64,000 nt of DNA from Amycolatopsis sp. MtRt-6 (lineage in GTDB: Bacteria > Actinomycetota > Actinomycetes > Mycobacteriales > Pseudonocardiaceae): positions 1-64,000 of the forward strand of contig NZ_JADWPD010000014.1 in the NCBI RefSeq assembly GCF_017308975.1. Reading direction: 5' to 3'. Position numbers and translations under genes: made by a program. Positions 1 to 7,695 of this stretch are shown here, piece by piece. Each line of letters starts with the position of its first letter. Positions within the stretch are counted from its first letter, which is position 1. The notes below the pieces were generated by a model. The model had not been told where the DNA came from and searched no databases. It worked only from the letters and a program-made list of their open reading frames with translations.

Positions 1-137
1 CTCTCCAGGCCCTCGAACATCCCGACCTCGTCCGCGTGCACCGTCACCCCGCGATAACTCTCGGGCACCGGCAACGAGCCGACCACGGCCGCCTCACCGG
101 TCAGGATGGCCTGCTGGATCTCGCCGAGCTGCGTCAT
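1..137 (-). CDS. ccr: Crotonyl-CoA carboxylase/reductase, N-terminal part (cut by window edge)
   Basis: The minus-strand frame opens with ATG at 137 behind a GGAGGA ribosome site and runs off the left edge, leaving 45 codons. The peptide contains LPVPESYRGVTVHADE followed by MFEGLE, the characteristic N-terminus of crotonyl-CoA carboxylase/reductase. That NADPH enzyme reductively carboxylates crotonyl-CoA to ethylmalonyl-CoA, either in acetate assimilation or as a source of polyketide extender units. The nearby epimerase, thiolase and MeaB genes fit this pathway. Only the first tenth of the protein is visible, so the catalytic part cannot be judged. Confidence 0.85.
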   Translation of the reverse strand, partial: MTQLGEIQQAILTGEAAVVGSLPVPESYRGVTVHADEVGMFEGLE

Positions 138-252
138 CGGTTCCTCCGCGGAGATGGGGGGCGTTGGCGGCAGAAATTACTCGCCGGTAACACGCGTCCA
201 CAACTGTACGAGACGGACAGCACGATTACACGCCGAACTGTGATCGGGCAGA

Positions 253-274
253 CTTGACCGGTCGGCCAGTCAAG
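253..274. promoter_or_regulatory. Imperfect 22-bp palindrome between ccr and the SPW/TetR operon
   Basis: CTTGAC and GTCAAG arms are six bases each; 18 of 22 positions are symmetric overall. It lies in the divergent region between ccr and the SPW-TetR pair. Size and symmetry suit a TetR-family operator, possibly that of the regulator at 725-1297. The link is inferred from position only. Confidence 0.4.
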
Positions 275-336
275 CGGATCATCGACGTCGGGTACACCCA
301 CCCGACCAGCAGTTTCACCGACGGAGGTGAGCACGA

Positions 337-705
337 ATGAGTGAAGTCTCTACGCGCGCGTGGTCCCGGCCCCACGACTGGGCCGAGGTCGTCATCGGGG
401 TGGTCGCCGCTCTTTCACCCCTTTGGCTGAGCACGGACACGACCGCGATGTGGACGATGGTCGTCCTGGGCGTGCTGATCGCACTCGACGGCCTGGTTTC
501 GCTGGCGATGCCGGGCATGGTCTACGGCGAAGGCATCCAGATCGCGCTCGGCGTGCTGCTCTTCATCGCGCCGTGGGTGATGGGGTACACGGAGTTCAAC
601 GGCGCGTCCTGGACGTCCTGGATCGCCGGGGTCCTGACGGTCATCGCCGGCGCGGCAGCGATGCCGGTCGCGAACGCCGCGCACCGCACGGCAGGACAGC
701 ACTGA
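337..705 (+). CDS. SPW-repeat membrane protein
   Basis: This 122-residue protein has four hydrophobic segments in two pairs. Each pair carries a version of the motif that names the SPW family: SPLW near residue 28 and APWVMGY near residue 78. The family is of unknown function and sits in the cytoplasmic membrane. Start ATG 337 follows a strong GGAGGTGA site at about 324-331. The TetR gene begins 19 bases after the stop, so the two probably form one transcript. Confidence 0.8.
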   Translation: MSEVSTRAWSRPHDWAEVVIGVVAALSPLWLSTDTTAMWTMVVLGVLIALDGLVSLAMPGMVYGEGIQIALGVLLFIAPWVMGYTEFNGASWTSWIAGVLTVIAGAAAMPVANAAHRTAGQH

Positions 706-724
706 CAACACAGGAGGCACAGGC

Positions 725-1297
725 ATGACCGAGGATTCGGCGAAGGAGCGCATCCTCTGCGCAGCCGAGGCGCTCTTCGCCGAGTCCGGCTTCGACGCCA
801 CCCCGACGTCCCGCATAGCGGAGCAGGCGGGTGTGCCGAAGGGGCTGGTGCACTACTACTTCCGCCACAAGTCCGACCTGCTGACGGCGCTGGTCGAGCG
901 CCTGCCGGACGAGCGCATCGAGCCGGCGGTGGTGGTGGTCCCCGGCGACCTGGTGGGCAGCCTGCGCCGGCTGGTCCGCGAGCTGGACCACCGGTTCAGC
1001 AGGTCGTTGGGGCTGTCGCACCTGCTGTGGCGGGAGGCGGACACGCACCACGTGGTCCGCGACGCGCTGCACGAGCGGTTCCAGGTGCTGGTGAGGCAGG
1101 TCCGAGCGGTGATAGTGGCGGCGACGGGCGGCGGGTTGCCGACGGCTGATGTGGACCGGGCATCGGGTCTGCTGGCCCGGGCGGTGAGCCACCGGCACGC
1201 GACGGCCCGGCACTCGGAGGATGACCTGCCGGCGGAGTTCGACGGCGAGTTGACGTTCATTGCGGACGCCTTGGCGTCCAAGTCCGCGCCGGCTTAG
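725..1297 (+). CDS. TetR-family transcriptional regulator
   Basis: The 190-residue protein has an N-terminal TetR helix-turn-helix: ILCAAEALFAESGFDATPTS, then IAEQAGVPKGLVHYYFRHK at about residues 28-46. The C-terminal ligand-binding half is diverged, so the ligand cannot be named. Start ATG 725 has AGGAGG just upstream. It is probably co-transcribed with the SPW membrane gene and may act at the palindrome at 253-274. The last codons run into a degenerate tandem repeat. Confidence 0.85.
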   Translation: MTEDSAKERILCAAEALFAESGFDATPTSRIAEQAGVPKGLVHYYFRHKSDLLTALVERLPDERIEPAVVVVPGDLVGSLRRLVRELDHRFSRSLGLSHLLWREADTHHVVRDALHERFQVLVRQVRAVIVAATGGGLPTADVDRASGLLARAVSHRHATARHSEDDLPAEFDGELTFIADALASKSAPA

Positions 1298-1600
1298 CCG
1301 GGCCGCGCCGGCTTAGCCGGGCCGCGCCGGTTTGGCTGGGCTGGGCTGGCTTGGCTGGGGCTGGGCTGGGCTGGGCTGGGCTGGGTCGGCTTGGCCGAGC
1401 TGTGCCGGCTTGGCCAGGCTGCGCTGGTTGGGCTGCGCCGGTGGCCGGGCTGGCTTCGCGGAGCTGCGCCGACTTGACTGGGCTGCGCCGGTTAGCCGGG
1501 CCGTGCGGGCTTGGCCGGGCCGGGCTGGCGGCTGTGCCGACCTGGCCGGACTGCTTGACGCCCGGGCCGGTTCGGCGGGCTGGGCCTCGGGCGTGCCTGC
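1285..1600. repeat. Degenerate ~19-bp G/C-rich tandem repeat, no gene in 1298-1760
   Basis: From the end of the TetR gene, units resembling CCGGGCCGCGCCGGCTTAG and CTGGGCTGGGCTGGCTTGG follow one another for about 300 bases. Most units begin CYGGGC and end in CTTGG or CTTAG. A pure TGGGC pentamer run occurs near 1350-1385. The first unit overlaps the TetR stop codon, as if the array grew from the 3' end of that gene. Open frames here give only low-complexity Gly/Leu/Trp peptides. I see no gene in 1298-1760. Confidence 0.7.
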
Positions 1601-1760
1601 GCCGCTCAACCTGGCGTGTCCGCGCTCGAGGCCCGCGGTCGTCCCGTCGGCGGTTGCCGGTGCTTGGCCGCCCGCCCAGGGCTCGCCGGCGTGCCCGGCC
1701 GTGTCCCCGTTGCTTGTTACGGGCGTGCGGCTCCGCGTCGAACCGTTGTGCCGGAACGGG

Positions 1761-2216
1761 TCAGTGCTCCGTCGCTTTCTTGGCCGGCTCCACCAGCTCC
1801 ACCAGGACTCCGCCCGCGTCCTTGGGGTGGATGAAGTTCACCCGGCTGTTCGATGTGCCCCTTTTCGCCTCCTCGTACAGCACGCGCAGGCCCATTTCGC
1901 GCAGGGCCGCCGCCGCTGCGTCCACATCGGACACGCGGTACGCCACCTGCTGCAGGCCCGGGCCGCTCTTGGACAGGAACTTGCCGATCGCCGAGTCGTC
2001 CCGGATCGAGGCCAGGAGCTGGATCTGCGTCTCCGTGCCCGCCGAGCCCGGGGCGCGCAGCATCGCCTCGCGTACGCCCTGCTCCTCGTTCACCTCCACG
2101 TGCGTGACCTCCAGGCCGAAGTGCGCGCGGTGGAACTCGATGGCCGCGTCGAGGTCGGGGACCGCGATGCCGACGTGGTCGATGGCCGTCACGAACGGCC
2201 GCAGGGCGTCATTCAT
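1761..2216 (-). CDS. mce: Methylmalonyl-CoA epimerase
   Basis: This 151-residue protein of the vicinal-oxygen-chelate fold interconverts (R)- and (S)-methylmalonyl-CoA in propionyl-CoA and ethylmalonyl-CoA metabolism. Family signatures are AIDHVGIAVPDLDAAIEF near the N-terminus with a metal-binding His, GPGLQQVAYRV in the middle, and NFIHPKDAGGVLVELVEP at the end with another metal His and a Glu. There is no good ribosome site. A TATCCT hexamer (2232-2227) lies six bases upstream of ATG 2216, suggesting a leaderless transcript. Thiolase and MeaB are divergent on the other side. Confidence 0.93.
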   Translation of the reverse strand: MNDALRPFVTAIDHVGIAVPDLDAAIEFHRAHFGLEVTHVEVNEEQGVREAMLRAPGSAGTETQIQLLASIRDDSAIGKFLSKSGPGLQQVAYRVSDVDAAAAALREMGLRVLYEEAKRGTSNSRVNFIHPKDAGGVLVELVEPAKKATEH

Positions 2217-2353
2217 GGAGGCAGGATAGGGGACCCGCGGGCCGCGTCGAGGCGGAATCGGCGCGTGCCTCGCCTCACACTGGCTCCATCAAGAAGCCCT
2301 GCTCCCGGGTATGGTCGGGAAAACTGCCCATGCGCCGATGCTTGGAGGACGCC

Positions 2354-3541
2354 GTGTCCGGTTCCGTGATCCTGGGTGCCGCCCGTACGCCGATCGGGCG
2401 CCTGCTCGGCTCCCTCAAGGACTTCACGGGCGCTCAGCTGGGCGGGGTCGCGATCAAGGCGGCCCTCGAGCGCGCCGGGGTGTCCCCGGACGCCGTGCAG
2501 TACACGATCATGGGCCAGGTGCTGACCGCCGGCGCCGGGCAGATCCCGGCCCGTCAGGCCGCGGTCGCCGCGGGCATCCCGATGGACGTGCCCGCCCTGA
2601 CGATCAACAAGGTCTGCCTCTCCGGCCTCGACGCCATCGCGCTCGCCGACCAGCTCATCCGCGCCGGCGAGTTCGACCTCGTCGTCGCCGGCGGCCAGGA
2701 GTCGATGACCCAGGCGCCGCACCTGCTGCCCAAGTCCCGCTCCGGCTACAAGTACGGCGACACCTCGCTCGTCGACCACATGGCCCACGACGGCCTCTTC
2801 TGCGCCTTCGACCAGGTCGCCATGGGTGCCTCGACGGAGAAGTACAACGCCCGCTACGGCGTCACCCGCGAACAGCAGGACGCGTTCTCCGCCCGCTCCC
2901 ACCAGCGCGCCGCCGAAGCCGTCAAGAACGGCTACTTCGCCGACGAGATCGCGCCGGTCTCCATCCCGCAGCGCAAGGGTGACCCGGTCGTCTTCGACAC
3001 CGACGAGGGCGTCCGCGCCGACACCACCGCCGAAGGCCTCGCCAAGCTGCGCCCGGCCTTCGCCTCCGACGGCACCATCACCGCGGGCTCGGCCTCCCAG
3101 ATCTCCGACGGCGCCGCCGCCGTGGTCGTGGCCAGCCGCGCGAAGGCCGAGGAGCTCGGCATCACGCCGCTCGCCGAGATCGGCGCGCACGGTGTCGTCG
3201 CCGGGCCCGACGCGAGCCTGCACGAGCAGCCGTCGAACGCCATCCTCGCCGCGCTGGCGAAGGCGAACCTGACCGCCGACGCACTCGACCTCGTCGAGAT
3301 CAACGAAGCCTTCGCCGCGGTCGGGCTCGTCTCCACCGAGAAGCTCGGCCTCGACCCGGAGAAGGTCAACGTCAACGGCGGCGCCATCGCCCTCGGCCAC
3401 CCGATCGGCGCCTCCGGCGCCCGGCTCGCCGTGCACCTGATCCACGAGCTGCGCCGCCGCGGTGGCGGGCTCGGCGCGGCCGCGCTGTGCGGTGGCGGCG
3501 GCCAGGGCGACGCCCTCCTGCTGCGGGTGCCGTCCGCGTAA
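2354..3541 (+). CDS. Acetyl-CoA C-acetyltransferase (thiolase)
   Basis: The 395-residue thiolase condenses two acetyl-CoA to acetoacetyl-CoA or runs in reverse. The nucleophile Cys88 sits in INKVCLSGLDAIAL. The C-terminal catalytic His lies in GHPIGASGARL (about 349) and the second Cys in ALCGGGGQGDA (about 379). I chose GTG 2354 because GGAGGA at 2344-2349 is well spaced and the first residues (SGSVILGAARTPIG) match the family start; an upstream ATG at 2330 would add eight residues. meaB follows immediately after the stop. Acetoacetyl-CoA production fits the ethylmalonyl-CoA route with ccr. Confidence 0.93.
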   Translation: MSGSVILGAARTPIGRLLGSLKDFTGAQLGGVAIKAALERAGVSPDAVQYTIMGQVLTAGAGQIPARQAAVAAGIPMDVPALTINKVCLSGLDAIALADQLIRAGEFDLVVAGGQESMTQAPHLLPKSRSGYKYGDTSLVDHMAHDGLFCAFDQVAMGASTEKYNARYGVTREQQDAFSARSHQRAAEAVKNGYFADEIAPVSIPQRKGDPVVFDTDEGVRADTTAEGLAKLRPAFASDGTITAGSASQISDGAAAVVVASRAKAEELGITPLAEIGAHGVVAGPDASLHEQPSNAILAALAKANLTADALDLVEINEAFAAVGLVSTEKLGLDPEKVNVNGGAIALGHPIGASGARLAVHLIHELRRRGGGLGAAALCGGGGQGDALLLRVPSA

Positions 3542-4507
3542 GTGGCCGGACCACTCGACCTCGACGACCTCGTCGGCCGCGCGCGGGACGGACAGCCCCG
3601 TGCCGTCGCGCGGATGCTGTCGCTCGTGGAGGACGCCCACCCGCGCGTCGCCGAGATCGCGCGGGCGCTGACCCCGCACACCGGGCGGGCCCGGGTCGTC
3701 GGGCTCACCGGCCCACCCGGTGTCGGCAAGTCGACATCGACCTCGGCGCTGCTCACCGCGTTGCGCGCGGAGGGCAAGCGGGTCGGGGTGCTCGCGATCG
3801 ACCCGTCTTCGCCGTTTTCGGGCGGGGCATTGCTCGGCGACCGGATCCGGATGACCGAGCACGCCACCGACCCCGGCGTGTTCATCCGCTCGATGGCCAC
3901 GCGCGGGCACCTCGGCGGGCTCTCGTGGGCGACCCCGCAGGCGGTGCGGGTGCTCGACGCCGCCGGCTTCGACGTGGTGCTGATCGAGACCGTCGGCGTC
4001 GGCCAGTCCGAAGTGGACGTCGTGAAACTGGCCGACACCACGGTGGTGCTGCTCGCCCCGGGCATGGGTGACGGCATCCAGGCGGCGAAGGCCGGCGTGC
4101 TGGAGATCGCCGACGTCTTCGTGGTGAACAAGGCGGACCGCGAGGGTGCCGACGCCACGGTGCACGACCTCAAGCAGATGATTTCGCTGGCCCGCCGGGA
4201 GATCCGGGGACCGAGCTGGCGCCAGCCGATCGTGCGGACCGTCGCGGCGAAGGGCGAAGGCGTCGACGAGGTCGTGCAAGCGCTGGCCGCGCACCACGAC
4301 TGGCTGGTGGCGCACGGCGAGCTGGCCCGGCGCCGGGTGGCCCGGGCGCGCGACGAGGTCGAGGCCATCGCGCTCCGGCGGCTGCGGGCCGAGCTGGTGG
4401 ACCTGCGCGGCGGGGGACGGCTCGCCGGGGTCGCCGAGCGGGTCGTGGCGCGGGAGATCGATCCGTTCGCCGCCGCCGAAGAGCTGATCGCGGACCTGCG
4501 GGGTTAG
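3542..4507 (+). CDS. meaB: Methylmalonyl-CoA mutase-associated GTPase MeaB
   Basis: The 321-residue G3E-family GTPase protects and reloads the B12-dependent methylmalonyl-CoA mutase. It shows Walker A GPPGVGKST at about 57-65, LAIDPSSPFSGGALLGDRIRM, the switch motif ETVGVGQSE and the guanine-binding NKAD. Start GTG 3542 directly follows the thiolase TAA, so the two are translationally coupled. The mutase subunits are not in this window. Together with the epimerase this marks a propionyl-CoA/methylmalonyl-CoA locus. Confidence 0.94.
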   Translation: MAGPLDLDDLVGRARDGQPRAVARMLSLVEDAHPRVAEIARALTPHTGRARVVGLTGPPGVGKSTSTSALLTALRAEGKRVGVLAIDPSSPFSGGALLGDRIRMTEHATDPGVFIRSMATRGHLGGLSWATPQAVRVLDAAGFDVVLIETVGVGQSEVDVVKLADTTVVLLAPGMGDGIQAAKAGVLEIADVFVVNKADREGADATVHDLKQMISLARREIRGPSWRQPIVRTVAAKGEGVDEVVQALAAHHDWLVAHGELARRRVARARDEVEAIALRRLRAELVDLRGGGRLAGVAERVVAREIDPFAAAEELIADLRG

Positions 4508-4780
4508 CGCACGCCGGATCGCCGACGCGAGCCGTGTGAGCAGAAACCGTGCCACTGCAACGGTTCTTCGCCGAACTGCCATGATGCCCTCCCTGCGTCC
4601 GCGACGGGTTTGCCGCGTGCCGACCATCGTGCGCCGGGGGTCCGACAATTTCCGGGGTATCGGCCGGCAGGTTCACCCGACCGGCTGACACGGGCGACTT
4701 TCGCCGGTTCTGGCTGTCGGTGCCGCGCCCTAGACTGCGGGGCGCTCCGGAACCGGGCGATCACTGGGAGGGCGTGCAGG

Positions 4781-5506
4781 ATGAAGAAGACACTCGTCAC
4801 CGCGCTGGCAGCGGGCGCGTTGTTCGTGGCCGGGAACGGCGTCGCCACGGCGGCCGACGCGCCGCCGCCGAAGACGACCCACGGGCCGTGCCAGTACACC
4901 GAAACCCCGGACGAACCGCCCGCGCGGCCGGTGCCGCTGCCGCCCGACCCGCGGCACACGCCGAACCGCGGCCAGGTCGACGTCGCCATCCCGACCAGCC
5001 AAGGTGCGCTGCCGCTGAAGCTGGACCGCGCGAAGGCGCCGTGCACCGTGCAGAGCTTCCTGCACCTGGCGCGGCACCGGTTCTACGACCACACGGTGTG
5101 CCACCGGCTGACCGCGTACCCGACGTTGAAGGTGCTGCAGTGCGGCGACCCGACCTCGACCGGCGAAGGCGGGCCGGGCTACAAGTACAAGGACGAACTG
5201 CCGGTCGACCTGCCGCCGGCGCCGACCGACCCGACCGGCGCCCGGCGCGTCTACGCGCGCGGCCTGCTCGCGATGGCCAACGCGGGGCCGGACACGAACG
5301 GTTCGCAGTTCTTCGTCGTCTACGGCGATTCCGCGCTGCGGCCGAACTACACGGTGTTCGGCACGGTCGGTGCGGAAGGGCTGAAGACGCTCGACAAGGT
5401 CGCGGCCGGCGGGATCCAGCCGACCGCGGAGGACCCGGCGCCGGTCGACGGCACGCCGGTGCTGCGGACGGAACTGCTTCGGGTTCGGCCGGACTGCTGG
5501 TTCTGA
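4781..5506 (+). CDS. Secreted cyclophilin-type peptidyl-prolyl isomerase
   Basis: This 241-residue protein has an N-terminal signal peptide (KK, hydrophobic stretch, Ala-rich cleavage region near residue 25). A Pro-rich linker and a cyclophilin domain follow. Family features are FYDHTVCHRL (usually FYDGxxFHR), a GGPGYKYKDE loop and GLLAMANAGPDTNGSQFFV. It should catalyse proline cis-trans isomerisation outside the membrane and help fold exported proteins. A TAGACT -10-like box lies at 4731-4736. ATG 4781 has GGGAGGG about ten bases upstream. No lipobox is present. Confidence 0.87.
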   Translation: MKKTLVTALAAGALFVAGNGVATAADAPPPKTTHGPCQYTETPDEPPARPVPLPPDPRHTPNRGQVDVAIPTSQGALPLKLDRAKAPCTVQSFLHLARHRFYDHTVCHRLTAYPTLKVLQCGDPTSTGEGGPGYKYKDELPVDLPPAPTDPTGARRVYARGLLAMANAGPDTNGSQFFVVYGDSALRPNYTVFGTVGAEGLKTLDKVAAGGIQPTAEDPAPVDGTPVLRTELLRVRPDCWF

Positions 5507-5549
5507 CCGTGGTCGCGGGGCGCGCCGCGTGGGGGGCCCCGGCGGCCCC

Positions 5550-5654
5550 GGGGGGGGGGGGGGGGGGGTGGGGGGGGTCGAGGGCTCGCGGGTGTGGCGC
5601 TCGTACTTGTTTGGGGTTGGGGGGGGGGGGGGGTGGGGGGGGGGGGGGGGGGGC
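5550..5654. repeat. Poly-G tract: runs of 19, 8, 15 and 20 guanines
   Basis: Within 105 bases there are uninterrupted G runs at 5550-5568, 5570-5577, 5619-5633 and 5635-5654. They lie in the 298-base gap between the convergent cyclophilin and MocR genes, where no gene is seen. Such runs could form G-quadruplexes or slip in replication. They could also be sequencing or assembly error, and the exact lengths should not be trusted. Confidence 0.75.
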
Positions 5655-5720
5655 GCGCGGGGGGGCGCCCCGCGGCTCCCCGGGGGTGCTCGGCGGGGGA
5701 TTCGGCGTGATCCGGCGGGC

Positions 5721-5781
5721 TTCATGCGTGATTGAGGGGGCATCACGCGTGATTGGAGGGGCATCACGCGTGTTTGGGGGC
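5721..5781. repeat. Three ~20-bp repeats built on the palindrome ATCACGCGTGAT
   Basis: Three consecutive units read TTCATGCGTGATTGAGGGGG, CATCACGCGTGATTGGAGGG and CATCACGCGTGTTTGGGGGC. The middle unit contains the perfect 12-base palindrome ATCACGCGTGAT at 5742-5753. They sit between convergent gene ends, like the other repeats in this window, so they are more likely a dispersed intergenic element than a promoter. Confidence 0.65.
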
Positions 5782-5804
5782 GGACTTGGGTGGTGGGGCG
5801 GGGG

Positions 5805-7187
5805 TCAGGGGGTTATTTCTGCCAGGGCCTCCACCAGGTTTTGGGTTGCTCCGGTGAACGCGTGTTTCGGGGTTGCCGCGTAGCCGACGATGAGGCCGCC
5901 GGGGGCGTTGGGGGTCATCCAGTGGCCGGCGAGGCCCTCGATGCCGATGGCTCGGCGGCGGCAGGCCGCCAGGGCCGTGGCCTCCGACGGGCCGTCCGGG
6001 GGGAGCATCAGCAGCAGGTGCAGGCCCGCCGCGATGCCGTGCGGGCGCACCGAGTCCGGCAGGGCCGCCAGCAGGCGCGTTCGGCGCGAACGGTACTCCG
6101 CGCGGCTGCGGCGGACGTGCCGGTCGTAGGCACCCGAGTCGATCAGCTCGGCCAGCGCCAGCTGGTTCAGCAACGCCGGGCGGGAACCGCTGTCGGCCAT
6201 CGCCGCGCGGACCGGCTCCACCAGCGAACGCGGCAGCACCAGCCACGCGAGCCGGAGGGCCGGGGCGAGCGTCTTGCTCGCCGTGCCCGCGTACACCACC
6301 CGCTCCGGCGCCAGCGCCTGCAACGCCCCGACCTGCTGGCGGTCGAAGCGGAACTCGCCGTCGTAGTCGTCCTCCAGCACGAACGCGCCCGACTCGCCCG
6401 CCCAGCGGGCCAGTGCCGCGCGGCGCGGCGGGGCCAGCGTGACGCCGGTGGGGTACTGGTGCGCCGGGGTGACGACCACCGCCGGACTGTCCAAAGCGGA
6501 CACGTCGAGGCCGTGGCCGTCGACGTCCACGCCGACTATTCGCGGGCCCTGCGCCGCCGTGATCGACCGGTACAGCCCGAGCGAAGGGTTTTCGAACGCC
6601 ATTTCGCGCGTACCCAAAGAGAACAAGGCTCGGGACACCACCGCGATGGCGTGCGAAAACCCGTGGCACACCACGATCCGCGCCGGGTCGGCGACCACTC
6701 CGCGAGCCCGGGCCAGGTACCCGGCGAGCGTGTCCCGCAGCTCCGGCGCGCCCAGCTCCGACTCGTAGCCCAGCGCCGACGCCGGCGTCCGCAGCAGGGC
6801 CCGGCGGGTGGCCGTGAGCCAGGCCTGCCGGGGGAACGCCGTCAGGTCCGGACGGCCCGGCCGCAGGTCCCAGCGCGGCGCCGGGTCGCGCGGGGCCTGC
6901 CGCGGCGCCGACTGGGGCAGCGATCCCGCCGTCGCCACCCGGGTCGGCGCGCCCTGGGCCGTGCGCAGGTAGCCCTCGGCGGCGAGGTCGGCGTACACGC
7001 GGGTCACCGTGCCGCGGGCGACGCCGAGGTCGTGGGCCAGCGCGCGGGTCGAGGGCACCGCCGCGCCCGCCTGCCAGCGGCCGTCCCGGATGGCCGCGCG
7101 GATCGCCGCCGCGAGCCCGGCGCGGCCGGAAGCGGGCTGCCAGCCGAGGTGGACGTCGAGCCCGGAACTGGACCACGATTCCGTCAT
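5805..7187 (-). CDS. MocR/PdxR-type regulator (GntR HTH fused to aminotransferase fold)
   Basis: This 460-residue fusion has a GntR winged helix at about 20-80 (AAVPSTRALAHDLGVARGTV). A fold-type I aminotransferase domain follows at about 105-455. The PLP-binding lysine is Lys305 in TASKTLAPALR; EDDYDGEFR precedes it. MocR proteins sense pyridoxal phosphate or amino compounds and regulate a divergent target. I took ATG 7187 rather than an upstream frame opening at 7241 because the GntR domain starts soon after it. The divergent AhpD-like gene starts 46 bases away, and TGGACCA repeats lie between them. Confidence 0.88.
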   Translation of the reverse strand: MTESWSSSGLDVHLGWQPASGRAGLAAAIRAAIRDGRWQAGAAVPSTRALAHDLGVARGTVTRVYADLAAEGYLRTAQGAPTRVATAGSLPQSAPRQAPRDPAPRWDLRPGRPDLTAFPRQAWLTATRRALLRTPASALGYESELGAPELRDTLAGYLARARGVVADPARIVVCHGFSHAIAVVSRALFSLGTREMAFENPSLGLYRSITAAQGPRIVGVDVDGHGLDVSALDSPAVVVTPAHQYPTGVTLAPPRRAALARWAGESGAFVLEDDYDGEFRFDRQQVGALQALAPERVVYAGTASKTLAPALRLAWLVLPRSLVEPVRAAMADSGSRPALLNQLALAELIDSGAYDRHVRRSRAEYRSRRTRLLAALPDSVRPHGIAAGLHLLLMLPPDGPSEATALAACRRRAIGIEGLAGHWMTPNAPGGLIVGYAATPKHAFTGATQNLVEALAEITP

Positions 7188-7212
7188 GTGACTGGACCAT
7201 ACTCGTGGACCA
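7169..7212. promoter_or_regulatory. TGGACCA repeats in the mocR divergent promoter
   Basis: TGGACCA occurs at 7169-7175, 7193-7199 and 7206-7212. The last two also form an inverted pair ACTGGACCA/TGGACCAGT. MocR proteins commonly bind direct plus inverted half-sites in the divergent promoter, so these are the likely operators for both genes. Confidence 0.55.
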
Positions 7213-7233
7213 GTTCGCACTAGCCTGGACGGC

Positions 7234-7695
7234 ATGACCAAGCGAATCGGGCTCGGGGGCGCACCCGAGCTCTACCAGGCGATGGCGAACCTGCAGGCCG
7301 AGGTGAACAAGGCCGGCGCCAACGCGGGGCTCGACCCCAAACTGCTGGAACTGGTGAAGAACCGCGCGTCGCAGATCAACGGCTGCGCGTACTGCCTCGA
7401 CATGCACTCCCGCGACGCGCTCGAGCTGGGCGAGTCGCCGCGGCGGCTGTTCGTCCTCGACGGCTGGCGCGAGACCGACCTGTTCACCGAGCAGGAGCAG
7501 GCCGCTCTCGCCCTCACCGAAGCGATGACGAAGCTGTCGGCGACGCAGACCGTGCCCGACGACGTCTACGAGCAGGCCGCGAAGGTGTTCACCGAGGACC
7601 AGTACCGCGCGGTGGCGTGGGAGATCATCGCCATCAACAGCTGGAACCGGATGACCATCACCAGCCACACGCCGCTGCCGAAGCGGGACGCGTGA
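7234..7695 (+). CDS. AhpD-like carboxymuconolactone decarboxylase-family protein
   Basis: The 153-residue all-helical protein carries the AhpD-type redox motif Cys51-Ala-Tyr-Cys54 followed by His58 (CAYCLDMHSRDA). This points to alkylhydroperoxidase or disulfide chemistry rather than lactone decarboxylation. The C-terminal segment AWEIIAINSWNRMTITSH matches the AhpD core family. It is divergent from the MocR regulator and overlaps the next gene by four bases, so the pair is probably MocR-controlled. Confidence 0.88.
   Translation: MTKRIGLGGAPELYQAMANLQAEVNKAGANAGLDPKLLELVKNRASQINGCAYCLDMHSRDALELGESPRRLFVLDGWRETDLFTEQEQAALALTEAMTKLSATQTVPDDVYEQAAKVFTEDQYRAVAWEIIAINSWNRMTITSHTPLPKRDA

Noticed and set aside
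1332..2369. Long plus-strand ORFs rich in Gly, Leu and Trp
   Set aside because: They are low-complexity translations of the G-rich tandem repeat and run antisense through the clear epimerase gene.
2213..4648. 811-codon minus-strand ORF
   Set aside because: It is antisense to thiolase and meaB, an effect of GC bias; composition is unlike a real protein.
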